A stretch of 64,000 nucleotides of DNA from Pseudomonas sp. PDM14 (GTDB taxonomy: Bacteria > Pseudomonadota > Gammaproteobacteria > Pseudomonadales > Pseudomonadaceae), in contig NZ_JACVAQ010000001.1 of the NCBI RefSeq assembly GCF_014851905.1, positions 682,001 to 746,000 of the forward strand, read 5' to 3'. Below are positions 8,781 through 18,006 of this stretch, piece by piece (the first letter of the stretch is position 1; the number at the start of each line of letters is the position of its first letter). The translations under genes and the position numbers were made by a program. A model generated the notes under the pieces. The model searched no databases and was not told the origin of the DNA. It saw only the letters and a program-made list of their open reading frames with translations.

Positions 8781-9076
8781 AGACAGCGACACTCTCGCGC
8801 CGCTACCGCCTGGCAGTGGCCTCGCGCGCCCTCGCCGCTGTTTTCGGCGGCTATGGCTTGGCGGCGGCGTTCTGCGTATGCCTGGCACTGACCCTGCCGC
8901 TGGACAAGTCGGAAGCGGCCATCGCTGGCGGCGTGCTCGGTTTCATCGTCTATTGCGCGGCGGTGATCTGGGTATTCGCCGCACGCTCGGCCCTGCGCGC
9001 CTGGGCCGGCGTGCTGCTGCCCGCCCTGGCGCTGGCAGCGGTAGCCTGGCTGGCCAAATCGGGAGGCGCGGCATGA
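8777..9076 (+). CDS. DUF3649 membrane protein
   Basis: A 99-residue protein whose ATG overlaps the DUF4198 stop (ATGA) and whose stop overlaps the PepSY gene start. It has three hydrophobic helices (about residues 20-40, 46-68 and 72-92) with the DUF3649-like start RYRLAVASRALAAVFGGYGLAA. Members of this family are found almost only next to PepSY-TM and DUF3325 genes and siderophore receptors. Function is unknown; the context suggests an accessory to a PepSY-type ferric-siderophore reductase. Confidence 0.85.
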   Translation: MKTATLSRRYRLAVASRALAAVFGGYGLAAAFCVCLALTLPLDKSEAAIAGGVLGFIVYCAAVIWVFAARSALRAWAGVLLPALALAAVAWLAKSGGAA

Positions 9077-10668
9077 AGGAAGGTTTCCGCCAGTCCCAGG
9101 CCTGGCTGCACACCTGGAGCGGGCTGGTGCTCGGCTGGCTGCTGTTCGCCATCTTCCTCACTGGCACCGCCAGTTACTTCCAGGATGAGATCAACCACTG
9201 GATGCACCCCGAGCGCCATCAGCTCGAACGCGGCCCGCTGGACCTGGACAAGGCTGTCGCCGAACTGCAGCGCCAGGCGCCGAATGTCGCGCAGTGGACC
9301 TTTGCCCTGCCCAACGAACGCACCCCGGTGCTCGAGGCGTTCTGGCCCGGCGGTGAGCGGCGTTTCTCCAGCGCCGCGCTCGACCCGGCCAGCGGTGCAG
9401 TCCTGCCCAAGCTGGACACCCAGGGCGGCAACTTCTTCTACCGCTTTCATTTCCAGCTCTGGCACATCGACGTGCTCACCGCCCGCTATCTGGTCGGCGT
9501 CGCCACCATGTTCATGTTCGTGGCGCTGATCAGCGGCATCATCACCCACAAGAAGATCTTCAAGGATTTCTTCACCCTGCGCCCACGCAAGGGCCAGCGT
9601 TCCTGGCTCGACGGGCACAACGTGTCGGCGGTGATGGCCCTGCCCTTCTACCTGATGATCACCTTCACCGGGCTGGTGATCTTCGTTTACCTGTACATGC
9701 CCTGGGGCATCCAGGCGCAGTACGGCGACGACAGCCAGGCCTTCTTCAACGAACTGTTCCCACGTGCCGCGCCCCTGGAGCGCAGCGGCGTGGCCGCCCC
9801 CGTGCCCAGCCTCACGCCGTTTCTCGACAAGGCGCGCGAGCAGTGGAATGGCATCCCGGCGGAGAACCTGACGCTGTTCAATCCGGGAGACGCCAACGCG
9901 CGCATCGAGCTGACGCCAGATCGCCGCCACAGCATCTCCGGCACCGGCCCGCGCCTGCTGTTCGATATCAACGGCAACCTGCTGCAGCGCCAGGGCGAGT
10001 TGAAGCCGATCGCCCAGGCCAGTCGCATGCTGGTCGGCCTGCACCTGGGCCACTACGCCGAACCGCTGCTGCGCTGGCTGTATTTCCTCAGCGGCCTGGC
10101 CGGCAGTTTCATGATCGCCAGCGGCCTGGTGCTGTGGGTGGTCAAGCGTACGGCGCAGGCCAAGGGCGAGATCGATTTCGGCCTGCGTCTGGTGCAGATC
10201 CTCAACGTCGGCGCGGTCGCCGGGCTGCCGATCGCCATGGCCAGTTTCCTCTGGGCCAATCGCCTGCTGCCGGTCGACCTGGCGCAGCGCGGCGAGTGGG
10301 AAATTCATGCCTTCTTCGCGACCTGGGGCCTGGCCCTGCTGCATCCTCTCGTGCGCTCGCACAAGCGCGCCTGGGTCGAACAACTGGGGCTGGCAGCGCT
10401 GTTGTTCGCCGCCCTGCCGCTGCTGGACCTGTTCACCGTCCACGCGCAGTGGCCGCGCAGCCTCGCCTACAGCGAGTGGCTGGTAACCGGTGTCGAGCTG
10501 ACAAGCCTGGCTCTGGGCGCAACATTGGCCTGGCTGAGCTGGAAGGTCGCGCGCCATCAGCCGCAACAGAAAGCCGCTCGTGTGGCCAAGCCGGCCAAGG
10601 CCGCACCGGTCGCCAAGGGCAGCGCGTCGGCGCCGGAATGCCTCGCGGAAACGGAGAGCGCCGCATGA
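9073..10668 (+). CDS. PepSY-associated transmembrane protein (FoxB/FegB-like reductase family)
   Basis: A 531-residue inner-membrane protein starting at the ATG that overlaps the DUF3649 stop. The PepSY_TM pattern is present: an N-terminal helix (SQAWLHTWSGLVLGWLLFA), a large periplasmic region, then further helices around residues 135-160, 185-215, 335-360 and beyond. Conserved histidines in LHTWSG, HFQLWH, ITHKK and GLHLGHYAEPLLR could ligate haem. Proteins of this type reduce or release iron from ferric siderophores in the periplasm. The lysine/alanine-rich tail (about 495-531) is likely unstructured and cytoplasmic. The operon ends with DUF3325. Confidence 0.88.
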   Translation: MKEGFRQSQAWLHTWSGLVLGWLLFAIFLTGTASYFQDEINHWMHPERHQLERGPLDLDKAVAELQRQAPNVAQWTFALPNERTPVLEAFWPGGERRFSSAALDPASGAVLPKLDTQGGNFFYRFHFQLWHIDVLTARYLVGVATMFMFVALISGIITHKKIFKDFFTLRPRKGQRSWLDGHNVSAVMALPFYLMITFTGLVIFVYLYMPWGIQAQYGDDSQAFFNELFPRAAPLERSGVAAPVPSLTPFLDKAREQWNGIPAENLTLFNPGDANARIELTPDRRHSISGTGPRLLFDINGNLLQRQGELKPIAQASRMLVGLHLGHYAEPLLRWLYFLSGLAGSFMIASGLVLWVVKRTAQAKGEIDFGLRLVQILNVGAVAGLPIAMASFLWANRLLPVDLAQRGEWEIHAFFATWGLALLHPLVRSHKRAWVEQLGLAALLFAALPLLDLFTVHAQWPRSLAYSEWLVTGVELTSLALGATLAWLSWKVARHQPQQKAARVAKPAKAAPVAKGSASAPECLAETESAA

Positions 10669-10991
10669 TGCCGCTGGCACTGAGCCTGACCTATGCCGGG
10701 CTGTGCTGCCTGTGCCTGGCGATGAACAAACACTACGCGGAAATCATCGGTGGCACGCCGCCGAACGGCTTGCCCGTCACCCTGCGCATCAGTGGTTGGA
10801 GCCTGCTTGGGCTGAGCCTGGCGCTGTGCATCCAGGGGCGCGGCGCGGCATTCGGCAGCGTGATCTGGTGCGGCCTGCTCAGCGCCGCGGCACTGGCCCT
10901 GGTGTTGCTGCTGCCCTACCGGCCGCGACTGACCCTGCACCTGGCCAGCGCCGCGCCGCTGACCTGCCTGCTCTGGCTCGGCGTGGCCTGA
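10665..10991 (+). CDS. DUF3325 membrane protein
   Basis: A 108-residue protein overlapping the PepSY gene end (ATGATG). It has four hydrophobic helices and the DUF3325 signature LCLAMNKHYAEI near the N-terminus, followed by RISGWSLLGLSLALC. The family is confined to PepSY siderophore operons and has no known biochemical role. It is the last gene of the operon; the next gene is convergent and ends only two bases away, leaving no room for a separate terminator. Confidence 0.88.
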   Translation: MMPLALSLTYAGLCCLCLAMNKHYAEIIGGTPPNGLPVTLRISGWSLLGLSLALCIQGRGAAFGSVIWCGLLSAAALALVLLLPYRPRLTLHLASAAPLTCLLWLGVA

Positions 10992-10992
10992 C

Positions 10993-12168
10993 TCAGGCCG
11001 GCGTGGTCAGGGCGAGGAAACGGCACAGGCCTTCTTTCTGCGCCATCGCATCCTGGTAACCCAACTCGATCAGCTCGTTGCAGTAGCCCGGCTCGAACAG
11101 CAGGTAGCTGAGCACCCCGGCGCCGCTGGCCCGGGTCGCACCCGGCCCGCGCAGGAAGAAGCGCATCGAGCGCGGCATCTCGTGGCGATGCCGCGCGGCG
11201 ATCTGGTCCAGCGGCTGGCTCGGCGAAATCACCAGCACCTCCACCGGCTTCAGGCCCAACCCTTTCGCATGCAACTCCGCAGGAATCAGCCGACTCATGT
11301 GGTTGAGGCGCTGTAACTGCTCGATGTCACCTTCCAAGCTGTCGATGAAGGTGCTGTTGAGCATGTGCCCGCTGATCTGCGCCAGGGTCGGCGGCTTGCC
11401 GCTGTTCGGCCGCGGCACTGCGCGGCTGGCCTCGGCGCCCTGCGGGTTGCCGCTGACGCCGACGACCAGTACCCGGTTCGCGCCCAGGTGCAGCGCCGGG
11501 CTGATCGGCGCCGACTGGCGCACTGCACCGTCGCCGAAATACTCGCGGTTGATCTTCACCGGCGGGAAGATCAGCGGGATCGAGGCACTGGCCAGCAGAT
11601 GATCGAGGCTCAAACGCGTGGGTACGCCGACGCGGCGATGGCGGAACCAGGGGTCGATGGTCGCGCGGCCTTGGTAGAAGGTCACCGCCTGGCCCGATTC
11701 GTAGCCAAACGCCGATACCGCCACCGCGCGCAGCTGGCGCATGCGCACCGCCGCGGCGATACCGGAGAAGTCCAGCTGACGGCCGAGCAGCTCGCGCAGC
11801 GGCGTGCTGTCGAGCAGCGCCACCGGCAGGTCACCACCGAGGCCGAGCATGCTGTGGCCGAAGAAACGCCCGGCCTGGCGCAATACGCCCGGCCAGTCGC
11901 TGCGGTAGATCTCGCCACAGTGGAAACTCTTCCAGACCTCGCTCAGGCGCCGCGCCGCCTCGCTGAAATGCAGCGCGCCACAAGCCAGGCCGACGGCGTT
12001 GATCGCCCCGGCCGAGGTGCCGACGATGACCGGAAAGGGGTTGTCGCTGGAATCGCCGAGCAGGTCGGCGATCGCCCCCAGCACACCCACCTGATACGCC
12101 GCCCGTGCGCCCCCTCCGGAAAGGATCAACCCGGTGACGGGCTTGGCAGGATCGACGGCGTGATTCAT
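10993..12168 (-). CDS. Patatin-like phospholipase
   Basis: A 391-residue protein with all patatin elements: the oxyanion glycine-rich loop LILSGGGARAAYQVGVL (about residues 14-30), nucleophile GTSAG (S52), and the aspartate in FGDGAVRQ for the Ser-Asp dyad. Patatins hydrolyse phospholipid acyl chains. There is no signal peptide and no beta-barrel domain, so it is a cytoplasmic or membrane-peripheral enzyme, unlike PlpD. It converges with the DUF3325 gene and is followed upstream by the lipid A acyltransferase gene on the same strand (27-bp gap), so the two may be co-transcribed and both act on lipids. Confidence 0.93.
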   Translation of the reverse strand: MNHAVDPAKPVTGLILSGGGARAAYQVGVLGAIADLLGDSSDNPFPVIVGTSAGAINAVGLACGALHFSEAARRLSEVWKSFHCGEIYRSDWPGVLRQAGRFFGHSMLGLGGDLPVALLDSTPLRELLGRQLDFSGIAAAVRMRQLRAVAVSAFGYESGQAVTFYQGRATIDPWFRHRRVGVPTRLSLDHLLASASIPLIFPPVKINREYFGDGAVRQSAPISPALHLGANRVLVVGVSGNPQGAEASRAVPRPNSGKPPTLAQISGHMLNSTFIDSLEGDIEQLQRLNHMSRLIPAELHAKGLGLKPVEVLVISPSQPLDQIAARHRHEMPRSMRFFLRGPGATRASGAGVLSYLLFEPGYCNELIELGYQDAMAQKEGLCRFLALTTPA

Positions 12169-12195
12169 GGGCAGGTCTCGTTGAAGTGATGGAAC

Positions 12196-13131
12196 CTAGC
12201 GCGCGCGCTTCTTGTACAGCTTCGGCTCGCCCGGCGGACGCGTCTTGAAGCGCCGGTGCGCCCACAGGTACTGCTCCGGATGCTGGCTCACCGCCTGCTC
12301 GATCCAGCGGTTGATGCGCAGGCAGTCAGCCTCTTCGCTGTCGCCGGGGAAGTTTTCCAGCGCCGGGTACAGGGTCAAACGATAGCCCGAACCATCGGCC
12401 AGACGCTCCTGAGTGAACGGCACCACCCGCGCCTTGCCCAGGCGAGCGAACTTGGTGGTGGCCGTCACGGTAGCCGCGCTGACGCCGAACAACGGCACGA
12501 AGATGCTCTGCTTGGGGCCGTAGTCCTGATCCGGGGCGTACCAGATGGCACGGCCAGCACGCAGCACCTTGAGCATGGCGCGGATGTCATCGCGCTCGAT
12601 GGCCGTGGCGTCGCGGTTATGCCGCTCGCGGCCGCTGCGCTGGATGAAGTCGAACAGCGGGTTCTTGTGCTCGCGATACATGCCGTCGATGGTCTGCCGC
12701 TGCCCAAGCAGCGCGGCGCCGATCTCCAGCGTGGTGAAGTGCAGCGCCATGAGGATCACGCCCTGGCCCTGCGCCTGCACCGCCTGCAGGTGCTCCAGTC
12801 CCACGATATGGGCAAGCTTGGCCAGGCGCACACGCGGCCACCACCAGGCCATCGCCGTTTCGAACAGGGCGATGCCGTTGGAGGCGAAGTTTTCTTTCAG
12901 CAGGCGGGTACGGGCGGCGTCATCGAGCTGCGGGAAACACAGCTGCAGGTTGCGCGCGGCAATGCGCCGGCGCCCACCCGCCAGGCGATACATCACCGCC
13001 CCGACGCCGCGCCCCAGCACCAGCAGCACTCGGTACGGCAACTGCGCGATCAGCCACAGCAGCGCCAGGCCCAGCCACAGGGGCCAGAAGCGCGGATGCA
13101 GGAAATACACACGAAAACGCGGACGATCCAT
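12196..13131 (-). CDS. htrB: Lipid A biosynthesis lauroyl/myristoyl acyltransferase (HtrB/LpxL family)
   Basis: A 311-residue protein with one N-terminal membrane helix (FWPLWLGLALLWLIAQLP) and the LpxL/LpxM acyltransferase domain. The catalytic H-X4-E motif appears as ALHFTTLEIGA, with later conserved blocks IWYAPDQDYGPKQSIFVPLFG and a C-terminal WIEQAVSQHPEQYLWAHRRFKTRP. It transfers a secondary acyl chain onto lipid A at the cytoplasmic face of the inner membrane. I prefer the ATG at 13131 (MDRPRFRVYF) over one at 13164. The gene is divergent from minC, as I recall for P. aeruginosa. Confidence 0.93.
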   Translation of the reverse strand: MDRPRFRVYFLHPRFWPLWLGLALLWLIAQLPYRVLLVLGRGVGAVMYRLAGGRRRIAARNLQLCFPQLDDAARTRLLKENFASNGIALFETAMAWWWPRVRLAKLAHIVGLEHLQAVQAQGQGVILMALHFTTLEIGAALLGQRQTIDGMYREHKNPLFDFIQRSGRERHNRDATAIERDDIRAMLKVLRAGRAIWYAPDQDYGPKQSIFVPLFGVSAATVTATTKFARLGKARVVPFTQERLADGSGYRLTLYPALENFPGDSEEADCLRINRWIEQAVSQHPEQYLWAHRRFKTRPPGEPKLYKKRAR

Positions 13132-13242
13132 GAACGATCCCGGGCAAACGACAAGGCCGGGCATTCTACAGGACTCCCCGCGGCTTGCGGCCGTGCGGGC
13201 TAATCGTTATAAGTCGTCGCCATCACAGCGCACGTAAAGACC

Positions 13243-13980
13243 ATGAGCCAAGCCGACCTCCTCGACCAAGATCCCGTGTTCCAGCTCAAAGGCAGCATGC
13301 TTGCCATCACCGTGCTGGAACTGGCCCACAACGATCTCGAACGCCTGGACCGCCAGCTCGCCATCAAGGTCCAGCAGGCACCGAACTTCTTTCAGAACAT
13401 CCCGCTGGTCCTGGCCCTGGACAAACTGCCCGAAGGCGAAGGCAGCCTCGACCTGGGCAAACTGATGGAGCTGTGCCGCAGCCACGGCCTGCGTACCCTG
13501 GCGATTCGCGCCAACCGCGCCGAGGACATCGCCTCGGCCAACGTCCTGGACATCCCCGTGCTGCCGCCCTCCGGCGCCCGCGAACGCCTGGTCGAACCGG
13601 TGGAAGCGCGCAAGAAGGAAAAACCGGCCGCACCTGCCGAACCGGTGGCCAAGCCCAGCCGCATCGTCACCACGCCAGTGCGCGGCGGCCAACAGATCTA
13701 TGCCCAGGGCGGCGACCTGATCGTTCTGTCGCCGGTCAGTGCCGGGGCGGAACTTCTCGCCGACGGCAATATCCATGTGTACGGCCCGATGCGCGGCCGC
13801 GCGCTCGCCGGCGTCAAGGGCGACGTCAAGGCACGCATCTTCTGCCAGCAGATGGGCGCTGAAATGCTTTCTGTGGCGGGCCAGTACAAGACCGCCGAAG
13901 ACCTGCGCCGCGACCCACTCTGGGGCCAGGCAGTACAGGTCAGCCTGACGGGTGACGTGTTGAACATCACCCGCCTTTAA
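13243..13980 (+). CDS. minC: Septum site-determining protein MinC
   Basis: A 245-residue protein with the N-terminal MinC domain ([15 protein letters not shown] onwards, residues about 5-105), a proline/alanine-rich linker, and the C-terminal beta-helical domain ([31 protein letters not shown] split across about residues 145-240) with the conserved [17 protein letters not shown]. MinC inhibits FtsZ assembly away from midcell and is recruited to the membrane by MinD. It heads minC-minD-minE; unusually, a strong terminator-like hairpin separates it from minD. Confidence 0.97.
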   Translation: MSQADLLDQDPVFQLKGSMLAITVLELAHNDLERLDRQLAIKVQQAPNFFQNIPLVLALDKLPEGEGSLDLGKLMELCRSHGLRTLAIRANRAEDIASANVLDIPVLPPSGARERLVEPVEARKKEKPAAPAEPVAKPSRIVTTPVRGGQQIYAQGGDLIVLSPVSAGAELLADGNIHVYGPMRGRALAGVKGDVKARIFCQQMGAEMLSVAGQYKTAEDLRRDPLWGQAVQVSLTGDVLNITRL

Positions 13981-14013
13981 CGGATACTGCGGACCAATTT
14001 AAAAGGACCAAAA

Positions 14014-14060
14014 GGGCATCCGGAAGCCAGGCGTACCGGCTTCGTGGTTGCCCGTTTTTT
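14014..14060 (+). terminator. Terminator-like hairpin between minC and minD
   Basis: Nested arms GGGCA...TGCCC (14014-14018 and 14049-14053) and GAAGCC...GGCTTC (14023-14028 and 14038-14043) form a long stem followed at once by GTTTTTT and, after CATA, a second T-run. This has the layout of an intrinsic terminator although minD and minE follow. It could lower MinD/MinE expression relative to MinC or act as an attenuator. Confidence 0.65.
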
Positions 14061-14083
14061 CATATTTTTTGGGGTGTATCACC

Positions 14084-14899
14084 TTGGCCAAGATTCTCGT
14101 AGTCACTTCCGGCAAGGGCGGCGTGGGCAAAACCACCACCAGTGCTGCCATCGGTACCGGCCTCGCCCTGCGCGGCCACAAAACCGTAATCGTCGACTTC
14201 GACGTCGGCCTGCGTAACCTCGACCTGATCATGGGCTGCGAGCGCCGCGTGGTGTACGACTTCGTCAACGTCATCAACGGCGAAGCGACCCTGACCCAGG
14301 CCCTGATCAAGGACAAACGCCTGGAGAACCTCTACGTGCTGGCCGCCAGCCAGACCCGTGACAAGGACGCCCTGACCAAAGAGGGTGTCGGCAAGGTCAT
14401 CGACGAGCTGTCGAAGAACTTCGAATTCGTCATCTGCGACTCGCCGGCCGGTATCGAAACCGGTGCCCACCTGGCCATGTACTTCGCCGACGAAGCCATC
14501 GTCGTGACCAACCCGGAAGTCTCCTCGGTGCGCGACTCCGACCGCATGCTCGGCCTGCTGGCAAGCAAATCGCGCCGCGCCGAGAACGGCGAAGAGCCGA
14601 TCAAGGAACGCCTGCTGCTGACCCGCTACAACCCCGAGCGCGTGACCAAGGGCGAAATGCTCGGCGTGGAAGACGTCGAGGAAATCCTCGCCATCAACCT
14701 GCTCGGCGTGATCCCGGAATCCCAGGCCGTGCTGAAAGCCTCCAACCAGGGCGTACCGGTGATCCTCGACGACCAGAGCGACGCAGGCCAGGCCTATGGC
14801 GACGCGGTTGACCGCCTGCTCGGCAAGGAGGTACCGCACCGCTTCCTCGACGTGAAGAAGCAAGGCTTCCTGCAACGCATCTTCGGGGGTCGCGAATGA
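14084..14899 (+). CDS. minD: Septum site-determining protein MinD (ATPase)
   Basis: A 271-residue ParA/MinD ATPase that starts with a TTG codon at 14084 behind GGGGTG; this gives the universal MinD start [18 protein letters not shown], and no ATG is available at that point. The deviant Walker A ([11 protein letters not shown], two lysines), the switch I region and the C-terminal amphipathic membrane-targeting helix ([12 protein letters not shown]) are all visible. MinD binds the membrane with ATP and positions MinC and MinE. The end overlaps the minE start (ATGA). Confidence 0.98.
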   Translation: MAKILVVTSGKGGVGKTTTSAAIGTGLALRGHKTVIVDFDVGLRNLDLIMGCERRVVYDFVNVINGEATLTQALIKDKRLENLYVLAASQTRDKDALTKEGVGKVIDELSKNFEFVICDSPAGIETGAHLAMYFADEAIVVTNPEVSSVRDSDRMLGLLASKSRRAENGEEPIKERLLLTRYNPERVTKGEMLGVEDVEEILAINLLGVIPESQAVLKASNQGVPVILDDQSDAGQAYGDAVDRLLGKEVPHRFLDVKKQGFLQRIFGGRE

Positions 14900-15150
14900 A
14901 CATTTTCGACTTCTTCCGCGAGCGCAAGAAGGAAACCCCGGCGTCGATCGCCAAGGAGCGCCTGTCGATCATCGTCGCCCACGAGCGCGGCCAGCGCAGC
15001 CAGCCAGATTACCTGCCGGCCCTGCAGAAAGAACTGGTCGAAGTGATCCGCAAGTACGTCAACATCGAACAGGATCAGGTGCAGGTCGCACTGGAAAACC
15101 AGGGCAGCTGCTCGATCCTGGAACTCAATATCACCCTGCCCGACCGGTGA
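14896..15150 (+). CDS. minE: Cell division topological specificity factor MinE
   Basis: An 84-residue protein with the N-terminal amphipathic and anti-MinCD region ([23 protein letters not shown] split, residues 1-30) and a C-terminal dimerisation domain (residues about 35-84). It stimulates MinD ATPase and drives pole-to-pole oscillation. Its ATG overlaps the minD stop, showing translational coupling. It ends the min operon. Confidence 0.97.
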   Translation: MNIFDFFRERKKETPASIAKERLSIIVAHERGQRSQPDYLPALQKELVEVIRKYVNIEQDQVQVALENQGSCSILELNITLPDR

Positions 15151-15156
15151 AATACA

Positions 15157-15188
15157 CCCTCTCCTACCGGGAGAGGGTTGGGGTGAGG
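15157..15188. repeat. Palindromic repeat unit downstream of minE
   Basis: CCCTCTCC-TACCG-GGAGAGGG (8-bp arms) followed by TTGGGGTGAGGG matches a short palindromic intergenic repeat that I recall as common in proteobacterial genomes. It lies just after the minE stop and may stabilise the mRNA 3' end. Only one copy is seen in this window. Confidence 0.55.
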
Positions 15189-15193
15189 GAAAA

Positions 15194-15220
15194 ACGGCGG
15201 CCCAGGCCGCCGTTGTCATT
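15194..15220. terminator. Hairpin between minE and the rluA-like gene
   Basis: ACGGCGGC-CCAG-GCCGCCGT is a perfect 8-bp stem. On the plus strand it is followed by TTGTCATTT, a poor T-tract; on the minus strand by a run of Ts. It probably ends the min transcript. Confidence 0.6.
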
Positions 15221-15232
15221 TGTGGAAAAGTC

Positions 15233-15868
15233 ATGCCGCTGTCGAACGTCGAAATTCTCCACCAGGACGCTGCCCTGCTGGTGATCAACAAGCCCACCCT
15301 GCTGCTTTCGGTGCCCGGCCGCGCGGAAGACAACCGCGATTGCCTGGTGACGCGCCTGCAGGAGAACGGCTACCCGGAAGCGCGCATCGTCCACCGTCTG
15401 GACTGGGAAACCTCGGGCATCATCGTCCTCGCCCGCGACGCCGACAGCCACCGCGAACTGTCCCGCCAGTTCCACGACCGCGAAACCGAAAAAGCCTACA
15501 CCGCGCTGTGCTGGGGCCAGCCAGAACCGGACAGCGGCAGTATCGACCTGCCGCTGCGCTACGACCCGCCAACCAAGCCGCGCCACGTGGTCGACCATGA
15601 ACAGGGCAAGCACGCCCTGACCTTCTGGAAGGTGCTGGAGCGCTGCGGCGACTGGGCGCGCGTCGAGCTGACGCCGATCACCGGCCGCTCGCACCAGTTG
15701 CGCGTGCACATGCTATCGATCGGTCATCCGCTGCTCGGCGACGGCCTGTACGCTCATGAACAGGCTATGGCCGCCTGGCCGCGCCTGTGCCTGCACGCCA
15801 GCATGCTCAGCCTGACCCACCCGCAAACTGGCGAGCGCCTGCGCTTCGAGTGCCCCGCGCCGTTCTGA
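15233..15868 (+). CDS. rluA: RluA family pseudouridine synthase
   Basis: A 211-residue protein with the RluA motif HRLDWETSGIIVLARD, where D57 is the catalytic aspartate, preceded by VINKPTLLLSVPGR and followed by GRSHQLRVHMLSIGHPLLGDGLY (split across the last third). It lacks an S4 domain, and the length matches RluA itself (about 220), which converts U746 of 23S rRNA and U32 of some tRNAs. The position after minCDE is the same as I recall in P. aeruginosa. Substrate assignment is by family and context. Confidence 0.92.
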   Translation: MPLSNVEILHQDAALLVINKPTLLLSVPGRAEDNRDCLVTRLQENGYPEARIVHRLDWETSGIIVLARDADSHRELSRQFHDRETEKAYTALCWGQPEPDSGSIDLPLRYDPPTKPRHVVDHEQGKHALTFWKVLERCGDWARVELTPITGRSHQLRVHMLSIGHPLLGDGLYAHEQAMAAWPRLCLHASMLSLTHPQTGERLRFECPAPF

Positions 15869-16020
15869 CTGCCGCGTAGAAACGTGGCAAACGCCCAGCG
15901 GTCTGCTCACGATGCTTTTTATGCAGCCGGCTCACGAGCAGCGCGCACTCCTGCGCAAAGCCGGCAGACTGCGGCCAAGCCAGTGCGATAAACTCCGGCC
16001 ATCGCTGTCCGGAGTCCGTT

Positions 16021-17310
16021 ATGCGCGCAGAGCTGAATCAGGGCCTGATCGAGTTCCTCAAGTCCTCCCCCACCCCGTTCCATGCCACCCGCACCCTGGC
16101 CCAGCGCCTACAGAGTGCCGGTTTCCGCCCCCTCGACGAACGTGACAGCTGGGCCACCGAACCCGGTGGCCGTTACTACGTCACCCGTAATGACTCTTCG
16201 ATCATCGCCTTCCAGCTCGGCCGACGTGCGCCGCTCGATGGCGGCCTGCGCCTGGTCGGTGCGCACACCGACAGCCCGTGCCTGCGCGTCAAGCCGCAGC
16301 CCGAGCTGCAGCGCCAGGGCTTCTTCCAGCTCGGCGTGGAAGTCTACGGCGGCGCGCTGTTGGCGCCCTGGTTCGACCGCGACCTGTCGCTGGCCGGGCG
16401 CGTCACCTTTCGCCGTGACGGCAAGGTGGAAAGCCGCCTGATCGACTTCCAGCTGCCGATCGCGGTGATCCCCAACCTGGCCATCCACCTCAATCGCGAG
16501 GCCAACCAGGGCTGGGCAATCAACGCCCAGCACGAGCTGCCACCGATCCTCGCCCAGGTTGCCGGCGAGGAACGCGCCGACTTCCGCGCCCTGCTCGCCG
16601 ACCAGTTGGCGCTCGAGCACGAACTGAACGCCGATGCGGTGCTCGACTACGAACTCAGCTTCTACGACACGCAGAACGCCGCGGTGATCGGCCTCAACGG
16701 CGACTTCATCGCCGGAGCGCGCCTGGACAACCTGCTTTCCTGCTACGCCGGCCTGCAAGCCCTGCTCGCCGCCGATGGTGAGGAAACCTGCGTGCTGGTC
16801 TGCACCGATCACGAGGAAATCGGCTCCTGCTCAGCCTGTGGCGCCGACGGTCCATTCCTCGAACAGGTGCTGCAACGCCTGCTGCCCGAGGGCGATGCCT
16901 TCGTGCGCACCATCCAGAAATCCTTGCTGGTCTCTGCCGACAACGCCCACGGCGTGCACCCCAACTACGCCGACAAACACGACGCCAACCACGGCCCCAA
17001 GCTCAATGCCGGCCCAGTGATCAAGGTCAACAGCAACCAGCGCTACGCCACCAACAGCGAGACCGCCGGCTTCTTCCGCCACCTGTGCCTGGCCGAGGAG
17101 GTGCCGGTGCAGAGTTTCGTGGTGCGCAGCGACATGGGCTGCGGCTCGACCATCGGCCCGATCACCGCCAGCCAGCTGGGCGTGCGCACCGTGGATATCG
17201 GCCTGCCGACCTTTGCCATGCACTCGATCCGCGAGCTGGCCGGCAGTCATGACCTGGCGCACCTGGTCAAGGTGCTCGGCGCCTTCTACAACAGCGCCGA
17301 ACTGGGCTGA
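16021..17310 (+). CDS. apeB: M18 family aspartyl/leucyl aminopeptidase (ApeB-like)
   Basis: A 429-residue zinc aminopeptidase of the M18 family. Visible landmarks are [15 protein letters not shown] (about residues 78-92, first metal histidine and aspartate), CTDHEEIGS (catalytic and metal glutamates), [16 protein letters not shown] and [14 protein letters not shown] near the C-terminus, and the terminal histidine in FAMHSIRE. It removes N-terminal residues from peptides in the cytoplasm. Length is typical. The HAD-like gene follows after 11 bp and is probably co-transcribed. Confidence 0.95.
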   Translation: MRAELNQGLIEFLKSSPTPFHATRTLAQRLQSAGFRPLDERDSWATEPGGRYYVTRNDSSIIAFQLGRRAPLDGGLRLVGAHTDSPCLRVKPQPELQRQGFFQLGVEVYGGALLAPWFDRDLSLAGRVTFRRDGKVESRLIDFQLPIAVIPNLAIHLNREANQGWAINAQHELPPILAQVAGEERADFRALLADQLALEHELNADAVLDYELSFYDTQNAAVIGLNGDFIAGARLDNLLSCYAGLQALLAADGEETCVLVCTDHEEIGSCSACGADGPFLEQVLQRLLPEGDAFVRTIQKSLLVSADNAHGVHPNYADKHDANHGPKLNAGPVIKVNSNQRYATNSETAGFFRHLCLAEEVPVQSFVVRSDMGCGSTIGPITASQLGVRTVDIGLPTFAMHSIRELAGSHDLAHLVKVLGAFYNSAELG

Positions 17311-17321
17311 GGAGCACGCAC

Positions 17322-17975
17322 ATGGCCGTGGCGATCTTCGACCTCGACAACACCCTGCTCGAAGGCACCTGCTCCAGCCTGTGGGCGGCCTACCTGGCCG
17401 ACCTCGCCTGGGTCGACCGCGACTCCTTCCTGCAGCGCGACGGCGAACTGCTCGCCCGCTACGAGCAGGGCGAGCTGAGCATGGCCGACTACCTGAGCTT
17501 CAGCCTCTCGGCGCTGGTGGGGCGTACGGCCGAGGAAGTCGATTTCGTCCTCGAACCCTTCGTCGAAGACGTGATCGAGCCGCTGCTGCACAACGACGCC
17601 ATGCGCAGTATTGCCGACCACCGCAGCGCGGGGGATCGCGTGCTGCTGGCGGCCGCCATACCGACCTTCCTGATCGCGGCCATCGCCGACCGCCTGGGCC
17701 TGGCCGATGTATTGGGCATCGACCTGCAAGAGCAGCACGGTTTCTATTCGGGCAACACCGAAGGCGTTCCCACCTACGGTGAAGGCAAGCTGCAGCGGGT
17801 GCAGGCATGGCTGGCGGAACAAGGCCTGTCGCTGGCTGACGCCTCCCTCTATACCCACTCGCCGCAGGATCTGCCGCTGCTGGAACGGGTCGACCGGCCT
17901 CACGCGGTCAACCCCGGCGCGGCGCTGCTGGAACAGGCCGAGCGCGCGGGCTGGCCGGTGCTTACCTGGCGCTGA
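17322..17975 (+). CDS. HAD-IB-like protein with altered catalytic motifs
   Basis: A 217-residue protein of the SerB-like HAD-IB group. Motif I is intact (IFDLDNTLLEG, nucleophile D8). Motif II, usually a Ser/Thr in a VSAS-type strand, reads VLLAAAIPTF, and motif IV, usually GDSxxDLP, reads YTHSPQDLPLLE, so the first metal aspartate is a histidine. The VNPG close is normal. In this form classic phosphatase activity is doubtful; a changed metal site or non-enzymatic role is possible. It follows the aminopeptidase gene by 11 bp. Confidence 0.85.
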   Translation: MAVAIFDLDNTLLEGTCSSLWAAYLADLAWVDRDSFLQRDGELLARYEQGELSMADYLSFSLSALVGRTAEEVDFVLEPFVEDVIEPLLHNDAMRSIADHRSAGDRVLLAAAIPTFLIAAIADRLGLADVLGIDLQEQHGFYSGNTEGVPTYGEGKLQRVQAWLAEQGLSLADASLYTHSPQDLPLLERVDRPHAVNPGAALLEQAERAGWPVLTWR

Positions 17976-18006
17976 GCGAAGGCTCAGCGCACGTCACCCA
18001 AGCCGA

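Noticed and set aside
15157..15188. CRISPR-like repeat
   Set aside because: A single palindromic unit with no second copy or spacer array in the window.
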